Assembly (NCBI RefSeq): GCF_025751585.1
Contig: NZ_JAOWKX010000003.1
Span: 386,323 to 450,322 of the forward strand
Origin: Fluctibacter corallii
GTDB taxonomy: Bacteria; Pseudomonadota; Gammaproteobacteria; Enterobacterales; Alteromonadaceae
Direction of reading: 5' to 3'
DNA: 64,000 bases
A program made the translations under genes and the position numbers. Below the pieces are notes generated by a model, which saw nothing but the letters and a program-made list of their open reading frames with translations, was not told where the DNA came from and did no database searches. How positions within the stretch are numbered: the first letter of the stretch is position 1; each line of letters opens with the position of its first letter. Below are positions 28,194 to 37,287 of this stretch, in pieces.

Positions 28194-31100
28194 ATGTTTC
28201 AACAGGATTTTGTGCTAATGACTAGCCACTTAACTTCACCGCGCTCTTTATCTAAATTGTATTGGATTATGCCATATTTGCGCATGCTAATCGGTATTAT
28301 TGCTTTGATGTCACTTCCTGCGTACGCGAGTGCCGATACATTGCAACCCGTCACATTAACTTGGACTGAGAATGTGTACGCTGATTCGTATAAATTGGTA
28401 CGTAAAGATGGGGCAATAGATTCTTTAGCACAATATGTTGAAATTCCCGAGGTCATCACGGGCGATGAGTATACCGATTCGACCACTTTGTTGTCGAAAA
28501 TTTATACCTATAAAATTGTCGCGTGCTTGACGCATCCTGATTCGAAAGCCCGCCTTTGCGATAGTGTGGGTGAATACAGCGCACCCTTAGAAGTTAAGCC
28601 TGGTTCGGCAGATAAATTTGATTTTTCGGCTCACGGTGGGGCACCGGTTTCACACAGTGCCATTAACGCTACCACTGTTTCTGACTTTTTTGGCGCGATA
28701 AATGGTCAGGCAAGCGTAAGCGGCGGTGCTGCGTCGTATCAGATCCCTATTGTTATTCCGCCAGGGCGAAAAGGCATGCAACCCGCTGTGTCGGTGAGCT
28801 ATAGCAGTCGAGCGGGAAATGGTCTTGTTGGTGTTGGTTGGAATCTTAATGCGGGTAGCAGCATTAGTCGTTGTAGTTCAACTATGGCACAAGATGGCAC
28901 GAATCGAGCTATCAAATTTGATGGTGGCGATAAACTTTGCTTCGAGGGGCAGCGTTTAGTGCCAATAGACGGCAATTATGGTCAAACGGGCACGACTTAT
29001 ACTACGGAAATCGACAGCTTTGTAACGGTAACGCAGTATGGCCGTCTGTCTGATAGCACTGCATATTTTACGGTCGCCCTTCCTAATGGTAACACTCGAA
29101 TTTATGGGCAATCTAATCAAGCCCGCATAACCCCGACTGGCGCGTATACGCCGTTAACATGGCTGATTGAAAAAGAAAGCGACTTACACGCTAACAATAT
29201 TAAGTACCATTATTCAAACGATTATAGTGATGGAGAGATTCTACTCTCTTACATAACGTATACAGGGTATAACAATAATGATGGCAGCCGTAAGGTTCGC
29301 TTTATTTATGAAAATGCGGGATATTACTCCACCCAGTATCTCGCTGGAGCTAAAACCCGCAGTACTCAGCGACTTCAAGCTATCGAGACATTCTATGCGT
29401 CTACGAAAGTTCGCGAATACAATTTTTCTTATACGCTAAGCGAATCATCGACTCGCCCACTTCTTAAAAGCGTCACAGAATGTGGTTACAAAGGGGGAGC
29501 CAGCTTGTGTAGTGAGCCAACCTCATTTTCGTGGACTGACGAGTTCCCACTTTTCGTTACTGAATTAGTGACTAAAAACGACGGATCGGACATTTTACCG
29601 CGAGGAACGACTGGCAAAGCCGCATATCTTAAAAATTTGCACATAACGGCAGATTTTGATGGTAACGGAGTAAGAGATTGGCATTATAAAAGATCGAATA
29701 GCGATACGAACGTGTTGACGCACTTTAATGCTGAAGGCGAGGTTGTTGAGCAGAAATATTTAGAGACTTATACCAATTGTTACAAAGACCAGTGGACACA
29801 TCAAAGTACCTGCTTTGAAGCGGATTTCAACATCGATGGTATCTCTGATGCATTCAGAATATTAAGCGACGGAACGCTACAGATTGGGTATACCCTCAAC
29901 AAATCTACGATAACGTTTAAAAATGCTGGGTTTAATGTGTATTCGAAGGGGAGTGAAACCCACTGGAATAACGTCACGAATGTTAGCGATTATAATGGTG
30001 ACGGATATCCAGATTTTATTATAAAAAGTGGAAGTAGTAGTCAGTACAGTTTGTATTTGTACTTACACAAAGGAGATAATAGCGGTACACCGTATAACGG
30101 AACGCCAATCCATTTACTTACTATAAATGGGAACGCAACAAAACGCGGGGCTGAGTTTGACACCAATGTACAATTTGTTGGTGACATGAACGGTGACGGC
30201 ATGGGGGATTTTACCATTTATGGTAAGCGTTACTTCAGGCAAATTCCCACACATCTCTCTCTTCTGCTAACAGAAAAGTCGGGCAATAGTATTACTCTGA
30301 AAGAGAAAGATATTTTCTTCAGTAAAAGTAGTGATTCGCCTTTAATTAAATTTCAAGATTATACAACGCTGATAGATGTTAATGGCGACGGGTTATCAGA
30401 CTGGGTTGGTTTCATTGATAATGATGATACGCTGAGCGTAAAACTGAACAAAGGTGATGGTAACTTTGATGCAGCGCAAGACTTAGGCATCAGTTTAGAG
30501 AGTCGAACAATACCGCTAACCACTAAATCTAACCTTGAACCTGAGTACGGCTGGGAACCCAAATTCAGTGAGACATTTCAACAAATGGATGTTAACGGCG
30601 ACGGGCGTTCTGAGTTACTTATGCCCGATTATATCGCGGTTGGTGCGTGCGCAAAAGTTAGAGAGTGGAAAACAGCGTCTTTTTGGGAAAATGCCACCAA
30701 GTGCGGTGCGGCATTGAGCGCCCCCTACGCTACGGGGCAATATTCTACCGCAACGCTTTCACCAGAAGTGGATAGAAATGTTTATCAGTTTAAAGCGCTA
30801 GGGTTTAAAGAAGATGCGCAAGGAAACGTTAAGGGCTACTTCATTACTAAGAGTGACAAGCCACGATTTGACTTAAAGGCCACACGTGCCTTAAACGTAT
30901 CTACCGATGCGTTTGGTAAAGGATTGCACGATATCGTATTCGCGTACGGTTGTTACGACAGTGGGTGTTCAATGCAGGGAGGCGCTGCTCCTGCGCCATT
31001 CAATAATAACGAAGACCGAATTTTTGTAAGTAAAAATTACGGTGCAACCACAACCACGTCTCCGAGCAAAGGCGACTATCAACCTGTGGATCTTATGGTT

Positions 31101-34100
31101 GCTGCTAACAATGGCATTGGCATGCGCAGCGAGTGGAAGTACCGTCCGCTTTCAAGCCAATCAGAAGGTGATGATTTTTATAATCCAGGGCGCGATGAAA
31201 ATGGATTTGTCGATGAACATCATTTTAATTTTGCCTCGAGCATGTATGTGGTGTCTAGACACCTGTCATCAAACGGCGTGGGTAGTCAAAATACTACAGC
31301 GTATCAATATTCTGGTGCTGTTTATAATACGCAGGGACGAGGTTTTAGAGGCTTTAGATCTATTCTTGAGAAAGATTTGGCGAGCCAAGTTTCAACAAGA
31401 ACCTTGTTTAAGCAAAAATTCCCAGAGAGCTCTCATATTGAGTCACAGACAGTATTTGCTTCTACTGCCTTAACTGATTGGTCGTGTAAAACTGCATCGA
31501 GCGCATGCCCGATAATTAGCCGTACAGAAAATAGCTGGAGCGATAACCCGCATCACAATCTGCCGGGAGTCTATTTGTACTACATGACGCGTAGCGATGC
31601 CAAAACCTATGATATCTCATCACGCGAGCTGGTTAGTCATAAGCTGCATCAGGTAATGTCGGTTGATAAGTTTAATAACGTAGAAAAAGCCAACGTTACG
31701 ATAAAAGATGAATTAGGTGAATATGCCACGACTACCTACGGTGATTATCAACAAGCGTCGCGTAGCTGGCCAAGTCGTTACAACAGCAAAACGCAGGTAA
31801 AACATAAGGTGAAGGGACAGGCAATCTCTGTACCGGCTGAACTGAATTATGACAAAGTAGTAAAAACACAGGCGAGTTGGAATGAGACAACGCGCGTGCT
31901 AGAAACACAAAAGGTCTGGCATGGTGAAACGAGCGGAGAAGGCACTCAGTTAACCCCTCAAACCCTCGCTGCAACTACCACGACAACATACAATATGTAT
32001 GGTTTACCCACTAAGGTCAGCACGACAGGGAATGTGTACGTAAAAAACACCGCGTCAACTCAAAGCCAGCGCCGTTTAGTTACTACAACCTATACCAACG
32101 ATGGGCAGAATGAAAGCGCCGATGGGTATTTTCCATTAAGAGTTATTCAAGAAAATGGGCCAATAGACTTGGTCACACAAGTACGCACCGATCCTGCGAC
32201 GGGGTTACCCAAATCTGAAACAGCCCCCACAGGTGCAGTAACCATTACCCATTACGATGCGCTGGCTCGCCCAGTGAAAATTGAGGCCACCGGCTTCCCA
32301 GCGCAACTTATCGCTTACCAAAAACCTGATTTCAATGCACCTAGCCTTGCTGTAATGCAAACAGTGTTGACTCAGGCTGGTGTGCCTGAAACAAAGGAAT
32401 ATAAAGATGTACTAGGGCGTAGTATTCGTACAGCGACTAAGCATTTTGACGATGTGCAGTACATTTTTAATGATGTGATATATAACCCACGAGGGTTAGT
32501 GGCTAAAGAGTCTGCTCCGTATTTAAGTGGTGCTTCTCCGATATTTACAACCTATAGCGGGTTTGATGCTTTGGGGCGTCCTACCAGCAAAGAGACCCCT
32601 CAAACACGGGGACGTTTACAGACAACGTACTCGTACAACAAATTAAACACAGCTATTACCGTCGAGCCGACGGTGGGCCAAAGATTATCAATGTCTCGCG
32701 CTTATAACTCACTTGAGCAGCTGGTTAGAACCGTAGATGCGTCGGGGGGCGTGACGCAGTATGCTTATGATGGTGCTGGCAATCCAATTATTATTAAAGA
32801 TGCAAAAAACAACGATATACAAGCTAAGTACGATGGGCTTGGTCGTAAAGTGTATGTAAAAGACCCTAATCAAGGAACAACACACTTTACGTATAATGAT
32901 TTTGGAGAGCTTGAAAAAGAGCTCGATGCAAATAACCAGAGTATTTATTACGAAGTAGATGCGCTTGGACGCGTTGTCGAACGCGGCACAAGTACCGGTG
33001 AGGTCGCGACTTTCGTTTGGGATACAAAACAACCTAGCTTACTCACAAAGCAATCTGTGTCTGGGCATAGTACCGAGTATGATTACGATGAAGCGGCACG
33101 TGTTATTTCAACTACCGTAAGGGTTAACACGCCTAAAGGGGGGGAAACATTCACGACATACAATACCTACGACAATAATCTAGGTCGGCCTTTGTCGTTG
33201 GAATATCCAGCATTTGGTAATCATAGCGAAGGGATTAAAATAGAGTATCTCTATAACGACGCAGGGTATTTAACCACGGAAAGAAACGCAGAGAGCCATT
33301 TTGAGTATCGTACAGTTACGGCACAAGACGCTTTTGGCAATATTGCCGAAGCGCGCATAAATAATGCTTCTCTCAAAGGCACTTATAATTATCATGCTGC
33401 TTCTGGGCAAATGTTGTCTACTCAGGTAGGCCAAGATCACAATTTGACTTATGTTGAGTACGATAGCTACGGAAATCTGAAAGAGCAACGCAATAGTAGC
33501 TATGGAATGCCAAACGTGACTGAAACGTTTACTTACGACGCACTCCATCGCTTAACACGTTCTTCTGTTTCAGGAAGTGGTATTTCTGATTTTGCTACAG
33601 AATACGGCTATGATGCCGTGGGTAACATGCTGAAAAAAAGCGATTACTCAGCAATTAGCAATGGTGCGTATGAGTATAAAACAGGCACTAACCAACTGAA
33701 TAAGGTTAGGTTAAAGTCGGGTTCAACAATTAGCTTTACGTACGATAGTAAAGGGAACCAAACTCATCGCAATGGCGCTCAAGAAGTATGGTACAACCCG
33801 TTTAATAAACCGACCAAAATCACGAAAGGTGGGAGCAATATTCAGCTGTATTATGGCGCTGATTTAGCACGCTATAAGCAAACGCGCGTTGTCGACGGGA
33901 AAACCACCACCACCTATTACATTGGTAAGCACTTCGAAGTCGAAGAAACTGGCGGTAAACGAAACTATAAGAGTTACATCTCAGATATTGCCATTATTAC
34001 TGAATACGACGGCGGCGGCAGCAACATTTTGTTTACGCACCGCGACCGTTTGGGCAGTGCGGTTACCATGACCGATCATTTAAATGAAGTAAGATCACGT

Positions 34101-35147
34101 CGCTTCTACGATCCATTCGGTAAACCCCGTAATGGCGATTGGTCTACCCTGACTAATGCTCAAATTGCCCTAAATACCTTAGACGAACGCCCCGACGTGC
34201 GCCGCGGCTTCACCGATCACGAACACTTGGACGAAGCCGAACTTATCCATATGAACGGGCGGGTGTATGATTATAACGTTGGTAGGTTTATGTCGGTTGA
34301 TCCATTAGTGCATGGCGGATCGCAAGGTATCAACCCCTATTCCTACATGCTGAATAATCCACTGTCAGGAACCGACCCTACTGGATATTCTCCAGAAGAT
34401 GAGGTCAAGAAAACGGTCACTGTTACCAAAACAGGGAGCCGTATTAAGCACAAGGTTGAAGTAAGTGCTAAGTCAAATGGAAGTGGTGGTGCTACAGTTA
34501 CATTTAGTGGTAGCAATGGAGCCGCAGTAAACTCCGTTAAAAACTCTGTTTCAAATTCGTTATCCGGGGCTGGGTATAACGTTTCAGATATTGGATCGCA
34601 AGGCGAGATTGCTAAAAATAATTCGCAATTTGGTACTGAAAGGGCACGAAATCAGACTGTTTCAAATGATATACAGGATCAGAATGAAGCAGAAAAGCCC
34701 AAAGACAAGCTCTCATTACAAGATCAAGCTGCTGTTAATGCACTGACGAAAGCAAATGAGTTGTCTGTTAAAGAAAACTTAGAATATGGTGGTTTAATTT
34801 ACAGAAAGAAAGATGGAACTTATGGCTACACTGAGCCAATGAAGGGTACTGATCAAGGATTTTCACCATCAAAGGCGAGGAAACTTGTACCTAAAGGAGC
34901 AAAAGTTCTAGGAGATTATCACACACATGGTGATTATTCGACTTATGACTGGGATACAAAAAGGGCTATTCGAACAGGTGATCCCAAAAGAGATGACTTT
35001 AGGTCGGATTATTTCTCTGAAAATGACTACAAAGGGATACGTCACGATTCTAAAGGAGGTCCAAGGTATAGAGGGTACCTAGGTACCCCGAGTGGCACAT
35101 TTAGAGCTTACGACCCCACGAACGATAAGGAGTATATTATCAAATGA
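28194..35147 (+). CDS. Secreted RHS/SpvB-like repeat protein with C-terminal JAMM-like (DUF4329-like) domain
   Basis: 2317 residues. N-terminal signal peptide (hydrophobic MLIGIIALMSLPAYASA), a fibronectin-III-like segment (about 50-130), an SpvB-type region (GGAASYQIPIVIPPGRKG, about 180), VCBS/FG-GAP-type repeats with DxNGDGxxDx loops (about 485-830), YD repeats (about 1350-1900), and the RHS core ending VDPL...NPYSYMLNNPL...DPTGY (to about 2064). The last 252 residues form the variable tip: a Ser/Asn-rich linker, then LEYGGLIY (Glu2197), HTH (2243-2245), SEND (Ser2275, Asp2278) and YLGTPSG, which together resemble a JAMM metallopeptidase site as in DUF4329 proteins. The stop overlaps the next gene by 4 bp. 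Alternative ATG at 28218 has AGGA 10 bases upstream. Confidence 0.85.
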   Translation: MFQQDFVLMTSHLTSPRSLSKLYWIMPYLRMLIGIIALMSLPAYASADTLQPVTLTWTENVYADSYKLVRKDGAIDSLAQYVEIPEVITGDEYTDSTTLLSKIYTYKIVACLTHPDSKARLCDSVGEYSAPLEVKPGSADKFDFSAHGGAPVSHSAINATTVSDFFGAINGQASVSGGAASYQIPIVIPPGRKGMQPAVSVSYSSRAGNGLVGVGWNLNAGSSISRCSSTMAQDGTNRAIKFDGGDKLCFEGQRLVPIDGNYGQTGTTYTTEIDSFVTVTQYGRLSDSTAYFTVALPNGNTRIYGQSNQARITPTGAYTPLTWLIEKESDLHANNIKYHYSNDYSDGEILLSYITYTGYNNNDGSRKVRFIYENAGYYSTQYLAGAKTRSTQRLQAIETFYASTKVREYNFSYTLSESSTRPLLKSVTECGYKGGASLCSEPTSFSWTDEFPLFVTELVTKNDGSDILPRGTTGKAAYLKNLHITADFDGNGVRDWHYKRSNSDTNVLTHFNAEGEVVEQKYLETYTNCYKDQWTHQSTCFEADFNIDGISDAFRILSDGTLQIGYTLNKSTITFKNAGFNVYSKGSETHWNNVTNVSDYNGDGYPDFIIKSGSSSQYSLYLYLHKGDNSGTPYNGTPIHLLTINGNATKRGAEFDTNVQFVGDMNGDGMGDFTIYGKRYFRQIPTHLSLLLTEKSGNSITLKEKDIFFSKSSDSPLIKFQDYTTLIDVNGDGLSDWVGFIDNDDTLSVKLNKGDGNFDAAQDLGISLESRTIPLTTKSNLEPEYGWEPKFSETFQQMDVNGDGRSELLMPDYIAVGACAKVREWKTASFWENATKCGAALSAPYATGQYSTATLSPEVDRNVYQFKALGFKEDAQGNVKGYFITKSDKPRFDLKATRALNVSTDAFGKGLHDIVFAYGCYDSGCSMQGGAAPAPFNNNEDRIFVSKNYGATTTTSPSKGDYQPVDLMVAANNGIGMRSEWKYRPLSSQSEGDDFYNPGRDENGFVDEHHFNFASSMYVVSRHLSSNGVGSQNTTAYQYSGAVYNTQGRGFRGFRSILEKDLASQVSTRTLFKQKFPESSHIESQTVFASTALTDWSCKTASSACPIISRTENSWSDNPHHNLPGVYLYYMTRSDAKTYDISSRELVSHKLHQVMSVDKFNNVEKANVTIKDELGEYATTTYGDYQQASRSWPSRYNSKTQVKHKVKGQAISVPAELNYDKVVKTQASWNETTRVLETQKVWHGETSGEGTQLTPQTLAATTTTTYNMYGLPTKVSTTGNVYVKNTASTQSQRRLVTTTYTNDGQNESADGYFPLRVIQENGPIDLVTQVRTDPATGLPKSETAPTGAVTITHYDALARPVKIEATGFPAQLIAYQKPDFNAPSLAVMQTVLTQAGVPETKEYKDVLGRSIRTATKHFDDVQYIFNDVIYNPRGLVAKESAPYLSGASPIFTTYSGFDALGRPTSKETPQTRGRLQTTYSYNKLNTAITVEPTVGQRLSMSRAYNSLEQLVRTVDASGGVTQYAYDGAGNPIIIKDAKNNDIQAKYDGLGRKVYVKDPNQGTTHFTYNDFGELEKELDANNQSIYYEVDALGRVVERGTSTGEVATFVWDTKQPSLLTKQSVSGHSTEYDYDEAARVISTTVRVNTPKGGETFTTYNTYDNNLGRPLSLEYPAFGNHSEGIKIEYLYNDAGYLTTERNAESHFEYRTVTAQDAFGNIAEARINNASLKGTYNYHAASGQMLSTQVGQDHNLTYVEYDSYGNLKEQRNSSYGMPNVTETFTYDALHRLTRSSVSGSGISDFATEYGYDAVGNMLKKSDYSAISNGAYEYKTGTNQLNKVRLKSGSTISFTYDSKGNQTHRNGAQEVWYNPFNKPTKITKGGSNIQLYYGADLARYKQTRVVDGKTTTTYYIGKHFEVEETGGKRNYKSYISDIAIITEYDGGGSNILFTHRDRLGSAVTMTDHLNEVRSRRFYDPFGKPRNGDWSTLTNAQIALNTLDERPDVRRGFTDHEHLDEAELIHMNGRVYDYNVGRFMSVDPLVHGGSQGINPYSYMLNNPLSGTDPTGYSPEDEVKKTVTVTKTGSRIKHKVEVSAKSNGSGGATVTFSGSNGAAVNSVKNSVSNSLSGAGYNVSDIGSQGEIAKNNSQFGTERARNQTVSNDIQDQNEAEKPKDKLSLQDQAAVNALTKANELSVKENLEYGGLIYRKKDGTYGYTEPMKGTDQGFSPSKARKLVPKGAKVLGDYHTHGDYSTYDWDTKRAIRTGDPKRDDFRSDYFSENDYKGIRHDSKGGPRYRGYLGTPSGTFRAYDPTNDKEYIIK

Positions 35148-35461
35148 AATACTTAATATGTTTTCTCGTACTCCCTGTTTTCTTTTCAATGCAAATTGGA
35201 GCTGGAGAATTAATGAAAGACGCAATTAGTTTGGATAAGGAGACTTCTAAGGGGTTAAGGCTATCATTTGAAACACTATCAGAATTGGGTATCGATACTG
35301 ACTTTAACGTCCAGATTATTAATAAGCCTCACGAGTATGTTTATATATTTGTCGAAACAGATGCAACAAATCATGACCGTGGCAATACCACGGACGGTAT
35401 AATGATTGAAATGCGTTATTCAAAAGAGACAGGTAAAATCATTCATCAATTTGTTAGATAG
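35144..35461 (+). CDS. Candidate immunity/partner protein of the RHS tip, with signal peptide
   Basis: 105 residues. The ATG overlaps the RHS stop (ATGA), the arrangement expected for an RHS toxin and its immunity gene. It begins with a signal peptide (MKYLICFLVLPVFFSMQIGAG), so the mature domain of about 84 residues should act in the periplasm or outside. The rest is a small alpha/beta protein (FNVQIINKPHEYVYIFVET, then DGIMIEMRYS) with no motif that I recognise. Immunity is inferred from position only. Confidence 0.65.
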   Translation: MKYLICFLVLPVFFSMQIGAGELMKDAISLDKETSKGLRLSFETLSELGIDTDFNVQIINKPHEYVYIFVETDATNHDRGNTTDGIMIEMRYSKETGKIIHQFVR

Positions 35462-35477
35462 AAATATATCGGATTAA

Positions 35478-35505
35478 CAAAGCCCGCATCAATCAGCGGG
35501 CTTTG
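35478..35505. terminator. Hairpin between the convergent RHS locus and relaxase relic
   Basis: Perfect 10-bp stem CAAAGCCCGC / GCGGGCTTTG with an 8-base loop, 16 bp past the stop of the partner gene and just before the stop of the opposing pseudogene. It could end transcription from both sides; the T-runs are short. Confidence 0.75.
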
Positions 35506-35510
35506 TAGTC

Positions 35511-36176
35511 TTAGGCAGCCAGCTCGTTCTCATTAGTGATTTGTTGCGTGGCTTCCTGCTGTGCCTCTTGTTCAGCAATGTACTCACTGGCCATGGCTTT
35601 GTGTTTATTGTTGCTCATGCAGCGGGCTAGGGTCTTCAGGCGTGTGGCCATGTCCGGTGTTTGCCCCTTGTCGGCATGACCGCTGTGGGCATCCAACTCT
35701 TGGCCATTGACGAACCAATGGCAGTTGTCTTTGTGACGACTTCCAGCCACATAGGATGCGGCTCTGTCCATAGCGGTGGTATACAACACAAAGGTATCAC
35801 CATCGACGGTTGCCCCTTGGCTTGAGTACACTGTACAGGCATAGGCTTGTACCAGTTGCAGTCTGCCTTGTTCATCGGAATAATCCGACTGATAAAAGCT
35901 CACCGTGCGACCGCTATCGAGCTTGACCGTAAAACGAATATCATCCTGAAGTTGTAACACCTGAGTGAGGGTGCCTTGCTCGCCGTTGGTGAAATCCCTT
36001 TTGTAATCGTTTTTGGTAAAGCGCACCCGCTCACCTTTTGAAAACGCAAAATACAGACTCTGATTGGAGACTACGCATTCAATCAGAATGTTTTCTGTGC
36101 CCAGTTTTCCTTGCTCCTGATAGACCTTGCGCACCAAGTTAACTGTGCCTGGTTCATAGGGCCTTTCGTAAGCCTG
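35511..36176 (-). pseudogene. C-terminal remnant of a MobF-type conjugative relaxase/helicase
   Basis: About 220 codons, open from a TAA at 36177-36179 to the stop at 35511, with no ATG and no ribosome binding site near its 5' end (the first possible start is a TTG at 36137). The sequence around AYACTVYSSQGATVDGDTF and later RAASYVAGSRHKDNCHWFV is the UvrD-like C-terminal motif of TraI/TraA-type relaxase-helicases, in which the SQG motif contacts DNA. Intact family members are about 1000 or more residues, so at least three quarters are missing. It marks a past plasmid or conjugative-element insertion. Confidence 0.75.
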
Positions 36177-36258
36177 TTATGATTCACTAATTATCAACAC
36201 AGAAGAAAACAGTCGCTTCAGGCTTTATTGGCCGCTTTGGCATTGCTTGCCTTATGTT

Positions 36259-36399
36259 TTAAAAAAATGAGGCAGTCAATACGCCCATGGCAAAGCCAAT
36301 GGCCACACCGGCGATGAACAAGCGGTTGGGGGAGACGATTTTACCTTTTCCCCAATGTGTTGTTGTTGGTTTGTTCAGTGTTTTCCATGCTTTATGCAT
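36259..36399 (-). CDS. 46-residue single-helix membrane peptide
   Basis: Starts MHKAWKTLNK, has a basic polar first half and a C-terminal hydrophobic helix (LFIAGVAIGFAMGVLTASFF). Its ribosome binding site is excellent (AAGGAGG, 6 bases before ATG), which argues strongly that it is translated despite its size. It lies 33 bp downstream of the double-glycine peptide gene on the same strand, so it is probably co-transcribed with it. A role as an immunity or accessory peptide for that neighbour is a guess. Confidence 0.65.
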   Translation of the reverse strand: MHKAWKTLNKPTTTHWGKGKIVSPNRLFIAGVAIGFAMGVLTASFF

Positions 36400-36432
36400 T
36401 GCTGCCTCCTTATAAACGGGTAAAACTAAATT

Positions 36433-36651
36433 TTAATGACTGTTTCGCTTGTTTAGTCGGTCATTAATATATGAGCCTGTTAGCCCTACACTTACCGCAA
36501 TCATGGCAACGGGAAACCATACCGGTGCTGTTGCTCCCGTCACGGCGACAGCAACCCCCATTCCAACTACCGCTAAATTGCCACTAATGGCGGTTTCTTG
36601 ACTTACGCCACCACTAATTTGGTGACATTCCGTTATTGATATGTCATGCAT
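36433..36651 (-). CDS. Double-glycine leader peptide, bacteriocin/microcin-like
   Basis: 72 residues. The first 15, MHDISITECHQISGG, match the double-glycine leader consensus position by position: Ile at -12, Ser -11, Glu -8, Ile -4, Gly-Gly -2/-1. Such leaders are cut by C39-peptidase ABC exporters. The 57-residue core is rich in Gly, Ala and Val with two hydrophobic segments (NLAVVGMGVAVAVTGA and WFPVAMIAVSVGLTGS) and a basic end (NDRLNKRNSH), as in unmodified pore-forming bacteriocins. AAGGA lies 6 bases before the ATG. No exporter is in the window. Activity is not proven; a non-antimicrobial GG peptide is possible. Confidence 0.7.
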   Translation of the reverse strand: MHDISITECHQISGGVSQETAISGNLAVVGMGVAVAVTGATAPVWFPVAMIAVSVGLTGSYINDRLNKRNSH

Positions 36652-36660
36652 ATATCGTCC

Positions 36661-36827
36661 TTAATCATGTATTTTTCTGTTTTGAGCTTACTATGTGCAG
36701 ATGAAGTGGCTACGCCTTAATGTGTACCTCAACATGTGCCTCAAATTGCACCTTAATGTGCGCTACAAAGCTTAAGCCAATGGCTACTAATAGAAACTGT
36801 ACTAAGGGCCTGATTATTTGTATTAGG
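36661..36827. repeat. 167-bp direct repeat, copy 1
   Basis: Matches 37447-37613 over 167 bp with no gaps and 9 mismatches by my count (about 95 percent identity). It ends 10 bp upstream of the start codon of the double-glycine peptide gene. Inside, four imperfect 12-bp units follow each other (TTAATGTGTACC, TCAACATGTGCC, TCAAATTGCACC, TTAATGTGCGCT). It probably carries that gene's promoter and a repeated operator. Confidence 0.85.
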
Positions 36828-36883
36828 GTTCGAAGCCAGTATTGTTTTATTGTTGAGGTTGCCATTAAAAGAAAATTCGTACT

Positions 36884-37168
36884 TTATTCGTTTTCGTAGC
36901 ACCGTAAAGGAAAGTGGTGCTTTAACAATGTTTCTCGATTAAACGAAAAAAGTAAAACCAGTACGGTAAACATTACGCCTAAAGCGCCAAATGAATACGT
37001 AAACGCTATAAGTGCCAGTGCTCCCAGTATGGCTGGGACGCCTGCTGCGTAAAGAAAATGTGCTTCTATTAATTTGCCGCAGCTTAAGCAGGGCGTGCCC
37101 TCAAATAGCTTTTCTGTATCTACACTGTTATTCCCACATTCAGGGCATCTTCTTAATACTCTTGCCAT
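36884..37168 (-). CDS. Zinc-ribbon membrane protein
   Basis: 94 residues. N-terminal zinc ribbon with two CxxC pairs (CPECGN at about 8-13, CLSCGK at about 27-32), then two hydrophobic segments (ALALIAFTYSF and ALGVMFTVLVLLFSF), and a short charged tail. It lies between the two copies of the 167-bp repeat and on the same strand as the small peptide genes. A weak AGAG-type ribosome binding site precedes the ATG. No specific family recognised; a role in the peptide locus is only positional. Confidence 0.6.
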   Translation of the reverse strand: MARVLRRCPECGNNSVDTEKLFEGTPCLSCGKLIEAHFLYAAGVPAILGALALIAFTYSFGALGVMFTVLVLLFSFNRETLLKHHFPLRCYENE

Positions 37169-37287
37169 AGTATCTCTGGTTAACCTATGTAGGCCGCTTT
37201 GATTATGTAATCTATCGGGTTACGTTTTACGTGGTAAATACATGTTACTATTTCTAGTGCATGTTGCGTGTATGCTTGGCAGACTCC

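Noticed and set aside
28194..35147. Type VI secretion RHS with PAAR
   Set aside because: The N-terminus is a signal peptide plus FnIII/SpvB-like region; no PAAR domain, VgrG or chaperone gene is nearby.
36715..36770. Reading the 12-bp repeats as binding sites of the LytTR regulator at 59058
   Set aside because: LytTR sites are 9-bp repeats spaced about 21 bp; the units and spacing here differ, and the regulator gene is over 20 kb away.
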